Part shown: positions 50,629-59,168 of the stretch, in pieces
Layout of the letters: each line of letters opens with the position of its first letter
How positions within the stretch are numbered: the first letter of the stretch is position 1
NCBI RefSeq assembly: GCF_000469545.1
Contig: NZ_KI273056.1
Span: 1-64,000 of the forward strand
Reading direction: 5' to 3'
DNA: 64,000 nt
Source of the DNA: Mitsuokella sp. oral taxon 131 str. W9106
Lineage (GTDB): Bacteria > Bacillota > Negativicutes > Selenomonadales > Selenomonadaceae
The notes under the pieces: generated by a model
What the model was told of the DNA's origin: nothing
The model's database searches: none
The model's input: the letters and a program-made list of their open reading frames with translations, nothing else
Program-made: the position numbers and the translations under genes

Positions 50629-51893
50629 GCACGATGCACACAAAGGCCTTTTCCAATCCATTCTACCGCGCAAGCTCGCTCCAAATCCTTCTGTTCTTCG
50701 CGGGCTGGGGCATCTGGTGGTCGTTCTTCCAGATCTGGCTCACGACGAAGCAGGGCTTTTCTGGCGCCGAGGTCGGCACGATCTACTCCTTCAACTCCGC
50801 CGTCGCGCTCGTCCTCATGTTCGTATACGGCTCGATCCAGGACAAGCTCGGCATGAAAAAGACGCTGCTCGCGTTCTTCGTCGCCTGTGAGATCCTGCTC
50901 GCGCCGTTCTTCACTTGGGTCTACGTCCCCATGCTCGAGGCGAATTTCTTCCTCGGCGCGGCGATCGGCTCCCTCTACCTCTCCGTCGCCTACCTCGCGG
51001 CGTGCCCTGTCCTAGAGGCCATCACGGAGCGCATGAGCCGCCGCTTCCACTTCGAATACGGGCAGGCAAGGGCATGGGGCTCGTTTGGCTACGCCATCTC
51101 CGCGCTCAGCGCAGGCTTCCTCTTCACCGTGAATCCCTACCTCGTCTTTTGGACGGGCAGCATCATTGCTGCCATCCTCGGCGCGACACTCCTTTTCCTA
51201 AAGCCCGAAAGCAATCCTGCGGCGCGCGAAAAATACGAGGACAAGTCCGAGAGCCAAAAGGGCAGCAAGACGCCATCCCTTCGCGAAATTCTCCACGTCT
51301 TCCGCCTCGTCGAAGTTTGGAAAATGATTGTCTTCATCCTAGTGAGCTGGACATTCTACACGGTCTTTGACCAGCAGATGTTCCCCGAATTCTTCACGAA
51401 GTTCTTTGCAACCCCAGCGGACGGGGCGCGCGCCTACGGTGTCCTGAACTCCATCCAAGTCTTCCTTGAATCCCTCATGATGAGCCTCGTGCCGATTCTC
51501 ATGCACAAGATCGGTGTGCGCCGCGCCATCCTGCTCGGCTGCTGCATCATGATCGTGCGCATCGGCCTCTGCGGCCTCGTCACGAACCCCTTTGGCATCG
51601 CGGCAGTGAAGCTCCTGCACGCCCCGGAGACCGCACTCTTCATCCTCGCGATCTTCCGCTACTTCACGCTGCACTTCGACACGCGCATCTCCGCCACTCT
51701 CTACATGGTCGGCTTCCAAATCGCCGCGCAGGTCGGGCAGATCCTCTTCTCCACGCCGCTCGGCGCCCTGCACGACAGCATCGGCTACCAGCATACCTTC
51801 CTCGTCATCTCCGGCATCGTCTGTGCCGCGAGCATCTACGCCTTCTTCGTCCTGCGGCGCGACGACGAGCTGGTAGACGGGCAGCCGCTCTAA
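50625..51893 (+). CDS. cscB: Sucrose:H+ symporter, CscB-like (LacY family)
   Basis: This 422-residue MFS transporter of the oligosaccharide:H+ symporter group closely resembles E. coli CscB. Common stretches are WWSFFQIWLTTKQGFSGAEV, GSIQDKLGMKKTL, FHFEYGQARAWGSFGYAIS, FYTVFDQQMFPEFF and LSTPLGALHDSIGYQ... in shortened form GALHDSIGYQ. Twelve hydrophobic helices are evident. It would import sucrose with a proton. The ATG overlaps the hydrolase stop codon (ATGA), so uptake and hydrolysis are translationally coupled. Substrate is inferred from the resemblance and the GH32 partner. Confidence 0.9.
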   Translation: MSTMHTKAFSNPFYRASSLQILLFFAGWGIWWSFFQIWLTTKQGFSGAEVGTIYSFNSAVALVLMFVYGSIQDKLGMKKTLLAFFVACEILLAPFFTWVYVPMLEANFFLGAAIGSLYLSVAYLAACPVLEAITERMSRRFHFEYGQARAWGSFGYAISALSAGFLFTVNPYLVFWTGSIIAAILGATLLFLKPESNPAAREKYEDKSESQKGSKTPSLREILHVFRLVEVWKMIVFILVSWTFYTVFDQQMFPEFFTKFFATPADGARAYGVLNSIQVFLESLMMSLVPILMHKIGVRRAILLGCCIMIVRIGLCGLVTNPFGIAAVKLLHAPETALFILAIFRYFTLHFDTRISATLYMVGFQIAAQVGQILFSTPLGALHDSIGYQHTFLVISGIVCAASIYAFFVLRRDDELVDGQPL

Positions 51894-51920
51894 AGAGCAT
51901 TCCATCGCAGCATATCCCAC

Positions 51921-51957
51921 AAACCATCCCACCCTTTCGTATGGGATGGTTTTTCTT
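51921..51957 (+). terminator. Terminator of the sucrose symporter operon
   Basis: AACCATCCCA (51922-51931) pairs with TGGGATGGTT (51942-51951), followed by a T-run. Confidence 0.85.
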
Positions 51958-51967
51958 TGCAGACACA

Positions 51968-51996
51968 TTGCACCAAATAAAAAAGCCGTGTAGAAT
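51968..51996 (+). promoter_or_regulatory. Promoter of the restriction-modification operon
   Basis: TTGCAC (51968-51973), 17-base spacer, TAGAAT (51991-51996), 35 bases before the methyltransferase start. Confidence 0.65.
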
Positions 51997-52031
51997 GAAA
52001 TTGGATTGGTACATGACATTAGGAGGATTTC

Positions 52032-53051
52032 ATGAGACATCGGAACATAGCGCGTCGCGGCGTTTCTCGTTTTGCCTTCATCGACTTATTTGCGGGAATC
52101 GGTGGAATGCGAATGGCCTTTGAGCATGCCGGTGGGACCTGCCTTTACTCCAGCGAATGGAACAAGTACAGCCAGCAAACCTATCGCGCCAACTTTGGCG
52201 AAACCCCCGATGGCGACATCACGAAAGCGGACGAGAATGCGCTTCCCGACCACGACATACTCGTCGCCGGATTTCCATGCCAGCCGTTTTCCATTGCCGG
52301 CGTGTCCAAAAAGAACAGCTTGGGCAAGGCGACAGGCTTTCAGGACAAAACGCAGGGCACGCTTTTTTTCGACGTATGTCGCATCCTGAAAGCAAAGCGC
52401 CCCAAAGCCTTTCTTCTCGAAAATGTGAAAAACCTAAAGAGCCACGACCACGGCAACACATACCGCATCATCATGGAATCCTTGCATGAGCTGGGCTACG
52501 ATGTCCATGCGGAAGTCTTGGACGGACAGGCCTATGTGCCGCAGCACAGGGAGCGCATCCTTCTCGTCGGCTTTGACCGCTCCCGTTACGAATCGCTTCC
52601 CTTCTCGTTTGCCCTTCCGCCTTGCAGGGAAAAACCCGTCATGCGCACGATTTTGGAGCGAAACGTCCCCGACAAGTACACGCTTTCGGACAAGCTATGG
52701 ACGTATCTCCAAAACTATGCCGCCAAACACAAAGCTGCGGGGCACGGATTCGGCTACGGCATCGCGCCATTCGACGGAATATCCCGCACGCTCAGCGCAA
52801 GATACTACAAGGATGGCTCGGAAATCCTCATCGCGCAGGAAGGAAAAAACCCGCGTCGGCTTACACCTCGCGAATGTGCACGCCTGCAAGGATTCCCCGA
52901 CACCTTCAAGATTGTCGTTTCCGACACGCAGGCTTACAGGCAGTTCGGCAATTCCGTCGTCGTTCCCCTGATGGAGCGCATCGCAGAGCGCATCATCGGC
53001 ACACTCGAAACGGCTGCGGATGCCGCCTCGGAAAGGCGATGCGCAATATGA
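52032..53051 (+). CDS. DNA (cytosine-5) methyltransferase, Dcm/EcoRII type
   Basis: This 339-residue methyltransferase protects host DNA from the endonuclease encoded next to it. Motif I is FIDLFAGIGGM, motif IV GFPCQPFS with catalytic Cys83, motif VI LLENVKNL, motif VIII QHRERILLVG, motif IX RLTPRECARLQGFP and motif X YRQFGNSV. The partner is EcoRII-like, so the target is probably CCWGG (inference). AGGAGG lies 5 bases before the ATG. GC content is lower than in neighbouring genes, as expected for a mobile defence cassette. Confidence 0.93.
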   Translation: MRHRNIARRGVSRFAFIDLFAGIGGMRMAFEHAGGTCLYSSEWNKYSQQTYRANFGETPDGDITKADENALPDHDILVAGFPCQPFSIAGVSKKNSLGKATGFQDKTQGTLFFDVCRILKAKRPKAFLLENVKNLKSHDHGNTYRIIMESLHELGYDVHAEVLDGQAYVPQHRERILLVGFDRSRYESLPFSFALPPCREKPVMRTILERNVPDKYTLSDKLWTYLQNYAAKHKAAGHGFGYGIAPFDGISRTLSARYYKDGSEILIAQEGKNPRRLTPRECARLQGFPDTFKIVVSDTQAYRQFGNSVVVPLMERIAERIIGTLETAADAASERRCAI

Positions 53052-54217
53052 CGGAAGCCGCTTTGACGCAGAAGGCAATCACGGTCACTAGGCAAGCCGA
53101 ATCCGCCTTTTGCAAATTCCTTTCCGCAAATGACAGCGGTGAGACCGGCGGGCATCAAGTTGGCATTCTGATTTCAAGATCAGCAGGAAGAATGTTCTTT
53201 TGCGAACGCGAACTTCGCGATAATCACATCCTGAAAAAGCCGGTGCGCGTAAAATGGCAGGATGATTTTTTTACAGACAGTTGTCTGACATGGTATGCGA
53301 GCAAGAAAGAATTGCGCTTAACACGATTTGGCAGGAGCTTTTCCTTGCTTCAAGCGAAATACACGGGTGCCCTGTTCGTTTTGGCAAAAGAAAGCGATGT
53401 GGACTACGCAGCATTTCTATTCGATACCGAAGATGCGATCCAGCAATACCTCGATGCCTTTGGGCTGACACCCGCCGAGACGAATTGCCTCGTCCAGTCC
53501 AACGCCGCTTCCTTGGAATTGCAAGAAGATGCCGCCATCGCGCAATTCATCTCACATCTTACAATGGATTTCCCTTCTTCCTATGAAATGGCACGTGCCG
53601 CACGGGAAATCATTGCACAAAATCAACCCTTTCACGTAACCAAAAATCCGGATCAATCCCTATTGGACTGGATTCAAATGGAATATCGTCTGTTTCGCAC
53701 CATCGAGCACGATCGCTATGGAGGGATTGTGACGGCAGGCTTTTCCACAGTGGACGATTTTCTGACACTTGCAAATAAGATTCTGAACCGTCGGAAAAGC
53801 CGGGCAGGAAAAAGCCTGGAACATCATCTTGCGGCTCTCTTTGATGCGTATTCCATAGTCTACACGGCACAGGGCATCACGGAAGGAAAGAAAAAGCCGG
53901 ACTTTCTTTTTCCTTCCGCAGAGAAGTACCACGACATTTCGTTTCCGACCGAAAAACTCTGCACACTTGCTGCAAAAACCACCTGCAAAGACCGCTGGCG
54001 GCAAGTGCTCAATGAGGCCAACCGCCTTCGCAGCAAGCCGAAATACCTCTGCACACTCCAGCAAGGCATTTCGTCCGCACAAATGGATGAAATGCAGGAG
54101 GAATGCGTCGTGCTTGTCGTGCCGAAACCGTATATCAAGACGTTTCCACGAACCAGGCAGAATCGAATATGGACCATCCATAAATTCGTTTCTTACATAA
54201 AGGAACTACAATCCTAG
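53048..54217 (+). CDS. EcoRII-type type II restriction endonuclease
   Basis: This 389-residue endonuclease is near EcoRII in length (about 400). The N-terminal half (about 1-175) corresponds to the effector-binding domain. The C-terminal half is a PD-(D/E)XK nuclease with KKPDFLFPS and, after a gap, LAAKTTCKDRWRQVLNEANR, the conserved core of the EcoRII-C family. It would cut near CCWGG sites lacking methylation. ATG 53048 overlaps the methyltransferase stop (ATGA); ATG 53039 is an alternative three codons earlier. Translating the methylase first is a common safety arrangement. Confidence 0.88.
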   Translation: MTEAALTQKAITVTRQAESAFCKFLSANDSGETGGHQVGILISRSAGRMFFCERELRDNHILKKPVRVKWQDDFFTDSCLTWYASKKELRLTRFGRSFSLLQAKYTGALFVLAKESDVDYAAFLFDTEDAIQQYLDAFGLTPAETNCLVQSNAASLELQEDAAIAQFISHLTMDFPSSYEMARAAREIIAQNQPFHVTKNPDQSLLDWIQMEYRLFRTIEHDRYGGIVTAGFSTVDDFLTLANKILNRRKSRAGKSLEHHLAALFDAYSIVYTAQGITEGKKKPDFLFPSAEKYHDISFPTEKLCTLAAKTTCKDRWRQVLNEANRLRSKPKYLCTLQQGISSAQMDEMQEECVVLVVPKPYIKTFPRTRQNRIWTIHKFVSYIKELQS

Positions 54218-54238
54218 CACAGGAAAGGAGCCTGCATT

Positions 54239-55102
54239 ATGACTACTACCATCGGCCTCGTCGGCGTCGGCGTCATGGGCGGCGGCATGGGGCGCAATCT
54301 CATGAAGGCGGGGTTCCCGCTCACCGTCTACACGCGCACGAAGGCGAAGGCAAAGTCCCTGCTCCAAGAGGGTGCCCATTGGACGGACTCGCCGAAGGAG
54401 CTTGCCGCAGCGTCGGATCTCGTCATCACGATGGTCGGCTATCCGAAAGACGTCGAGGAAGTCTACTGCGGCGAAAACGGCATCTTTGCCGGAAAGCACG
54501 GCGGCATCGTCATCGACATGACGACGTCCAGCCCGCGGCTCGCCAAGAAGCTCTACGCGACCGCGAAGGAGCACGGCATCGACTCGCTCGACGCGCCCGT
54601 ATCGGGCGGCGACCTCGGCGCGAAGGGTGGCACGCTCGCCATCATGGTCGGCGGCGACAAGGCAGCGTTTGACGCGGCAATGCCTGTCTTTTCCGCGATG
54701 GGCAAGACGATCCGCTACTTCGGCGCAGCGGGAAGCGGGCAGTACGCGAAGATGTGCAACCAGATCGCCATCGCCGCAGGCATGCTCGGCGTCGCAGAAT
54801 CCATGGCGTACGCGAAGGCGAGCGGGCTTGATCCCGTCGCCGTGCAGGAGACGATCGAAACGGGAGCGGCAGGCTCGTGGTCGCTCTCAAACCTCGCACC
54901 GCGCATGCTCAAGGGCGACATGAGTCCCGGCTTCTACATCAAGCATTTCATCAAGGACATGCGCATCGCCATCGAGTCCGCCGAAGAAATGCATCTCGAC
55001 CTGCCTGGGCTAAAGCTCGCGAAGAAGCTCTACGACGAGCTCGCCGCGCAAGGAAAAGAAAACTGCGGAACGCAGGCGATATACACGTGGTACACGAAAT
55101 AG
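54239..55102 (+). CDS. 3-hydroxyisobutyrate/tartronate semialdehyde-type reductase
   Basis: This 287-residue NAD(P)-dependent dehydrogenase belongs to the beta-hydroxyacid dehydrogenase family. The N-terminal Rossmann motif is IGLVGVGVMGGGMGRNLMK, the substrate-binding segment is DAPVSGGDLGAKGGTL, and the catalytic Lys is in YAKMCNQI (about residue 172). Members reduce tartronate semialdehyde, succinate semialdehyde or methylmalonate semialdehyde. No glycerate or glucarate pathway gene is nearby, so the substrate cannot be named. It starts 21 bases after the endonuclease gene and is of normal high GC, so it belongs to the chromosome rather than the cassette. Confidence 0.85.
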   Translation: MTTTIGLVGVGVMGGGMGRNLMKAGFPLTVYTRTKAKAKSLLQEGAHWTDSPKELAAASDLVITMVGYPKDVEEVYCGENGIFAGKHGGIVIDMTTSSPRLAKKLYATAKEHGIDSLDAPVSGGDLGAKGGTLAIMVGGDKAAFDAAMPVFSAMGKTIRYFGAAGSGQYAKMCNQIAIAAGMLGVAESMAYAKASGLDPVAVQETIETGAAGSWSLSNLAPRMLKGDMSPGFYIKHFIKDMRIAIESAEEMHLDLPGLKLAKKLYDELAAQGKENCGTQAIYTWYTK

Positions 55103-55112
55103 ACGGAACGCA

Positions 55113-55156
55113 ACAAGCGCCCTGCACGAGGGAGTTCCCCGTGCAGGGCGCTTTTG
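55113..55156. terminator. Bidirectional terminator between the reductase gene and purA
   Basis: AAGCGCCCTGCACG (55115-55128) pairs perfectly with CGTGCAGGGCGCTT (55140-55153), a 14-bp stem between convergent genes. Confidence 0.88.
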
Positions 55157-55189
55157 GTCTGCCTTCGTTTTGCCCGGCTTCAGCGCGGC

Positions 55190-56476
55190 TCAGAAAATAT
55201 CCTTGGCAAGGACAATCGTCTCATCGCGGTTCGGCCCGACGGAAACGATGCCGAGCGCGATGCCCGTGACCTCCGCCATGCGCGTCAGATACTGCTTTGC
55301 TTTCTCCGGCAGGTCATCGTAGCTGCGTACCTTCCGGATGCTCGTCTTCCAGCCCGCAAACGTCTCGTAGACGGGCTCGACTTTGGCGAGGACTTTGAGG
55401 CTCGCGGGAATCTCGTTCAGGATCTCGCCCTTGTACTTGTAGGCGACGCACATCTTGATTTCATCGAAGTCGTCGAGGATATCGAGACGCGTGACCGCCA
55501 TGTAGTCGATGCCCGAGAGCAGCCCCGCGTAGCGGACGACGCAGGCATCGAGCCAGCCCGTGCGGCGCGGGCGCCCCGTGACGACGCCGAACTCGTGCCC
55601 ATCCGTACGGATCTTCTCACCGATGGCGTTGAGCTGCTCCGTCGGGAACGGTCCCTCGCCGACGCGCGTGCAGTACGCCTTGACGATGCCGACGACCTTG
55701 TCGATCCGATTCGGCGCGACGCCTGCGCCGACGCCGACGCCGCCCGAAATCGGATGCGATGCCGTGACGTAGGGATACGTGCCGTAGTCGATGTCGAGCA
55801 TCGTCGCCTGTGCGCCCTCGAAGAGGATCTTGCTGCCCGCCTTGATTTCCTCGTTCAGGAGGGCAATCGTATCGCATACGTAGGGGCGCAGCCGCTCCGC
55901 GTAGCCGAGGTATTCGGCGAGGACGGCATCGTAGTCGAGCGGCTCATGGCCGTATAGCGCCTGGAGTTCCTTGTTCTTGCGTGCCATGTTTTCCTTGAGC
56001 CGCTTCGCCAGCTCGTCTTTATCCATGAGATCGCAGACGCGGATGCCGATGCGGTTGTCGCGATCCATGTAGCAGGGACCGATGCCGCGCTTCGTCGTGC
56101 CGATCTTCTCCTTGCCGCGCGCCTCGTCGCCGACGCCGTCCATGATGCGATGATAGGGAAGGACGACGTGCGCGCGATTCGAAATGCGGATGCCCGAGAG
56201 GTCAATGCCGCGTTTTTTCAAGGCGTCCATCTCTTCGAGCATGATCATCGGATCGAATGCGACGCCGTTTCCTACGACGCAGAGCGATCCCTTGTACAAG
56301 ATGCCCGACGGCATGAGGCGCAGCTTGTACGCCTCGCCGCCTACGACGACCGTATGGCCGGCATTGCTGCCGCCTTGGAAGCGTACGACGACGTTTGCCT
56401 GCTGCGCGAGATAGTCGACGATCTTGCCCTTGCCTTCATCGCCCCACTGCGTGCCTGTCACGACTACACAAGACAT
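55190..56476 (-). CDS. purA: Adenylosuccinate synthetase
   Basis: This 428-residue GTP-dependent enzyme joins IMP and aspartate to adenylosuccinate. The N-terminal signature GTQWGDEGKGKIVDYL, the IMP-binding GSNAGHTVVV and TTKRGIGPCYMDR, and the GTP-binding stretch near LDIDYGTYPYVTASHP are present. It follows purB by 27 bases, so the two steps from IMP to AMP are co-transcribed. Confidence 0.96.
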   Translation of the reverse strand: MSCVVVTGTQWGDEGKGKIVDYLAQQANVVVRFQGGSNAGHTVVVGGEAYKLRLMPSGILYKGSLCVVGNGVAFDPMIMLEEMDALKKRGIDLSGIRISNRAHVVLPYHRIMDGVGDEARGKEKIGTTKRGIGPCYMDRDNRIGIRVCDLMDKDELAKRLKENMARKNKELQALYGHEPLDYDAVLAEYLGYAERLRPYVCDTIALLNEEIKAGSKILFEGAQATMLDIDYGTYPYVTASHPISGGVGVGAGVAPNRIDKVVGIVKAYCTRVGEGPFPTEQLNAIGEKIRTDGHEFGVVTGRPRRTGWLDACVVRYAGLLSGIDYMAVTRLDILDDFDEIKMCVAYKYKGEILNEIPASLKVLAKVEPVYETFAGWKTSIRKVRSYDDLPEKAKQYLTRMAEVTGIALGIVSVGPNRDETIVLAKDIF

Positions 56477-56503
56477 GAAAACCCCTCCTACTAGATTCCC
56501 GGC

Positions 56504-57796
56504 TTACAGGCCGAAACGCTCAAAAATCATATCGACATGGCGCAGGAAGTACTTATAGTCGAAGCAGTCATCGATCTCTTCCTTCGTCAGATATTTCGTG
56601 ATGTCGGGATCGTTCTCGACACTCGTTCGGAAATCCTGTCCTTCCATCCAGCGCTTCATCGCGTTGCGCTGCACCCACTTGTACGCGTCCTCGCGCAGGA
56701 CGCCCTTCCCTACGACCGTCAACATAATGCGCTGGCTGTAGATAAGCCCGCCCGTGCGCTCCATGTCGTGCAGCATCTTGTCGGGGTAGACGAGAAGCTT
56801 GTCGATGATGTCCGTGAGCTTCTTCGTGCAGTAGTCCACATTGATCGTGCTGTCCGGCAGGATGACGCGCTCAACGGACGAATGGGAGATGTCGCGCTCG
56901 TGCCAAAGCGTGATATCCTCAAGCGCCGCGACGGCATTGCCGCGCACGAGACGCGCCATGCCCGAAATGCGCTCGCAGTTGATCGGATTGCGCTTGTGCG
57001 GCATCGCGGACGAGCCCTTCTGCCCCGGAGAGAAATACTCCTCCGCCTCGCGGATGTCCGTGCGCTGGAGGTTGCGCACCTCCGTCGCGATCTTTTCGAG
57101 CGTCGAGGCGACAATCGCGAGCGTCGTCATGTACTCGGCATGGCGGTCGCGCTGGATGACCTGCGTCGCGAGGCGAACCGGCGTGAGCCCGAGCGCCTTT
57201 CCGACCATCTCCTCGATCCTCGGATCGATATTCGAGTACGTGCCAACCGCGCCCGAAAGCTTGCAGACGGAGACCCTTTTCTTCGCGCGCTCGACGCGCT
57301 CGATATCGCGCTCGATCTCCGCGCTCCAAAGCACGAGCTTTAGACCAAACGTCATCGGCTCGGCGTGGATGCCGTGCGTGCGTCCGATGCACGGCGTGTG
57401 CTTGAATTCTTTCGCGCGGCGGCGCAGCACCTCGCGGAACTGTCGCAGGTCTCCGAGGATGATGTCCGCCGAATCGCGCATCATCATGCAGATCGCCGTA
57501 TCCTTTACGTCAGACGACGTGAGCCCCTTGTGGATGTACTTCGAGTCCTCGCCCACGTGCTCTGCGACGTTCGTCAGAAACGCGATGATATCGTGGTGTG
57601 TGACCGACTCGATCTCGCGGATGCGCGGCACCTCAAACTTCGCCCTCGCGCGGATGTTCTTCGCGGCTTCCTTCGGGATCTCGCCGAGCTCCGCCATCGC
57701 GTCGCATGCCGCCATCTCGACGTTTAGGATCTGCTGCCATTCGTTTTCAATCGACCAAAGGTGTCCCATTTCCGGTCGGGTGTAGCGTTCGATCAT
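56504..57796 (-). CDS. purB: Adenylosuccinate lyase
   Basis: This 430-residue lyase splits adenylosuccinate to AMP (and SAICAR to AICAR) with release of fumarate. The superfamily signature is GSSAMPHKRNPINCE with the catalytic Ser, and GRTHGIHAEPMTFGL and THHDIIAFLT contain the conserved His residues. ATG 57796 follows GGAGGAG, and the protein then begins MIERYTRPEMGHLW as in Firmicutes relatives. Confidence 0.96.
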   Translation of the reverse strand: MIERYTRPEMGHLWSIENEWQQILNVEMAACDAMAELGEIPKEAAKNIRARAKFEVPRIREIESVTHHDIIAFLTNVAEHVGEDSKYIHKGLTSSDVKDTAICMMMRDSADIILGDLRQFREVLRRRAKEFKHTPCIGRTHGIHAEPMTFGLKLVLWSAEIERDIERVERAKKRVSVCKLSGAVGTYSNIDPRIEEMVGKALGLTPVRLATQVIQRDRHAEYMTTLAIVASTLEKIATEVRNLQRTDIREAEEYFSPGQKGSSAMPHKRNPINCERISGMARLVRGNAVAALEDITLWHERDISHSSVERVILPDSTINVDYCTKKLTDIIDKLLVYPDKMLHDMERTGGLIYSQRIMLTVVGKGVLREDAYKWVQRNAMKRWMEGQDFRTSVENDPDITKYLTKEEIDDCFDYKYFLRHVDMIFERFGL

Positions 57797-58083
57797 ATCG
57801 CTCCTCCTCATAAAACTGCATGTAGCAAGCGGACGACTCCGCGCCTTTATCCAGCTTTGTCCAAGCACCAAGAAACAGCCCAATTGGGCGGGCTTGCATC
57901 CGCGTGCTGCCGGCCTCGTTTTGAGTTTGGAGAACTTGTCCTGATTCCCTCGTCCATCATAGCATTTCTTATAGGGCGGTGTCAATTCGCGGCGCAGTCC
58001 AAACCCCAAGCCGTTGCGGGACAATTCCTGCCGTCTCTGTACGAGCCGTATCTTCTTTTGCCCGAACCGCGCACAGCACAATG
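57797..58083 (-). promoter_or_regulatory. purB promoter and long leader
   Basis: Minus-strand TTGACA (57985-57980), 18-base spacer and TATGAT (57961-57956) form the promoter. The leader that follows is about 150 bases and holds short self-complementary stretches (for example GCGGAC/GTCCGC near 57830). I could not match it to a known riboswitch class. Confidence 0.65.
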
Positions 58084-58127
58084 AAAACGCCCTCCGCTGC
58101 GCATTGCTCCGCAACAGAGGACGTTTC
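58084..58127 (-). terminator. Terminator of the sugar ABC transporter operon
   Basis: AAACGCCCTC (58085-58094) pairs with GAGGACGTTT (58117-58126) with one mismatch and has further pairing inside. It lies 10 bases after the last stop codon of the operon, in the direction of transcription. Confidence 0.7.
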
Positions 58128-58136
58128 CCTTCGATT

Positions 58137-59168
58137 TTACGGTTTTTCGGGCGGGCCTGCTGCCTCGTTCCCTTCCATCGAGCTTTCGGAAGATAACTTG
58201 CCCTTTTGCTCTGTAATGAATGCCTGCATGATAATGAAGACGCAGAGAAGCGCTCCTACAACAATCTTTGTCCACCATGCGGAAAGTGTTCCTTGAAAGC
58301 TAATAAAGGTCAAAATGACACCTTGGATCAGAACCCCGACAAGTGCGCCCGGAATGAAGCCAACGCCTCCCGTCAGCAGCGTTCCTCCGATAACGGAAGA
58401 CGCGATGGCGTCCATTTCCATGCCAAGCCCATGCAAGTTGTAACCAGTCAACATGGTGAGACTGTAGGCAAGGCCGCCGAGCGAGGAGCAAAAGCCCGCC
58501 ACCGTATAGACAAGCACCTTCGAACGAAAGACGGGAAGCCCCATCAGTGCAGCCGAGGACTCACTGCCGCCAATGGCAAAAAGCGTGCGCCCAAAGCGCG
58601 TGAAGCCGAGCAGGGCGGCAGATACGACGATCGTAAGCAGTGCGACAATCGCCCCGACCGAGAGGAATCCAATACCGAGATCGATGCGATAGCTCGCAAT
58701 GGCGACCCACGTCGGATTGGTGATGATAATCGTATCGCGCGAGATGACCGCCGTGAGCCCGCGGCAGAAGAACATGCCAGCCAAGGTGATGATAAACGGC
58801 TGCAAGTCGAACTTCGTGATAATAAAGCCCTGCACTGCGCCGAAGGCCGTCCCCATGAAAAGCACGAGCCCGACGGCGACGGGAAGGGGCATGCCCGTAT
58901 TCTCAAGCAGCCAAGCGAGCACCATGCAGACCAGTGCGAGCACAGCGCCGACCGAGAGGTCAATCCCTGCGATAATCAACGTGAAGGTAATGCCGACCGT
59001 GACAATGATAAGCGCCGCATTGTCAATAAAGAGATTAAAAAACACCTGCGGGCGCATGAATCCCTTGTACATGGCCATGCCCACGCCGTAGAGCGCAAGG
59101 AACAAAAGGACTGTGACAAAGAATGAAAAATACGGCGAGGCAATCAGCCGGTTCAGATATCGTTTCAT
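58137..59168 (-). CDS. yjfF: Sugar ABC transporter permease YjfF
   Basis: This 343-residue inner-membrane permease of the ribose/galactofuranose class has about nine hydrophobic helices. The conserved GIDLSVGAVLALV and IGGTLLTGGVGF segments are typical. As the second permease of a YtfQRT-YjfF-type system it would pair with YtfT; in E. coli that system imports galactofuranose (known there, inferred here). The ATG overlaps the ytfT stop (ATGA). A charged tail of about 20 residues ends the protein. Confidence 0.85.
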   Translation of the reverse strand: MKRYLNRLIASPYFSFFVTVLLFLALYGVGMAMYKGFMRPQVFFNLFIDNAALIIVTVGITFTLIIAGIDLSVGAVLALVCMVLAWLLENTGMPLPVAVGLVLFMGTAFGAVQGFIITKFDLQPFIITLAGMFFCRGLTAVISRDTIIITNPTWVAIASYRIDLGIGFLSVGAIVALLTIVVSAALLGFTRFGRTLFAIGGSESSAALMGLPVFRSKVLVYTVAGFCSSLGGLAYSLTMLTGYNLHGLGMEMDAIASSVIGGTLLTGGVGFIPGALVGVLIQGVILTFISFQGTLSAWWTKIVVGALLCVFIIMQAFITEQKGKLSSESSMEGNEAAGPPEKP

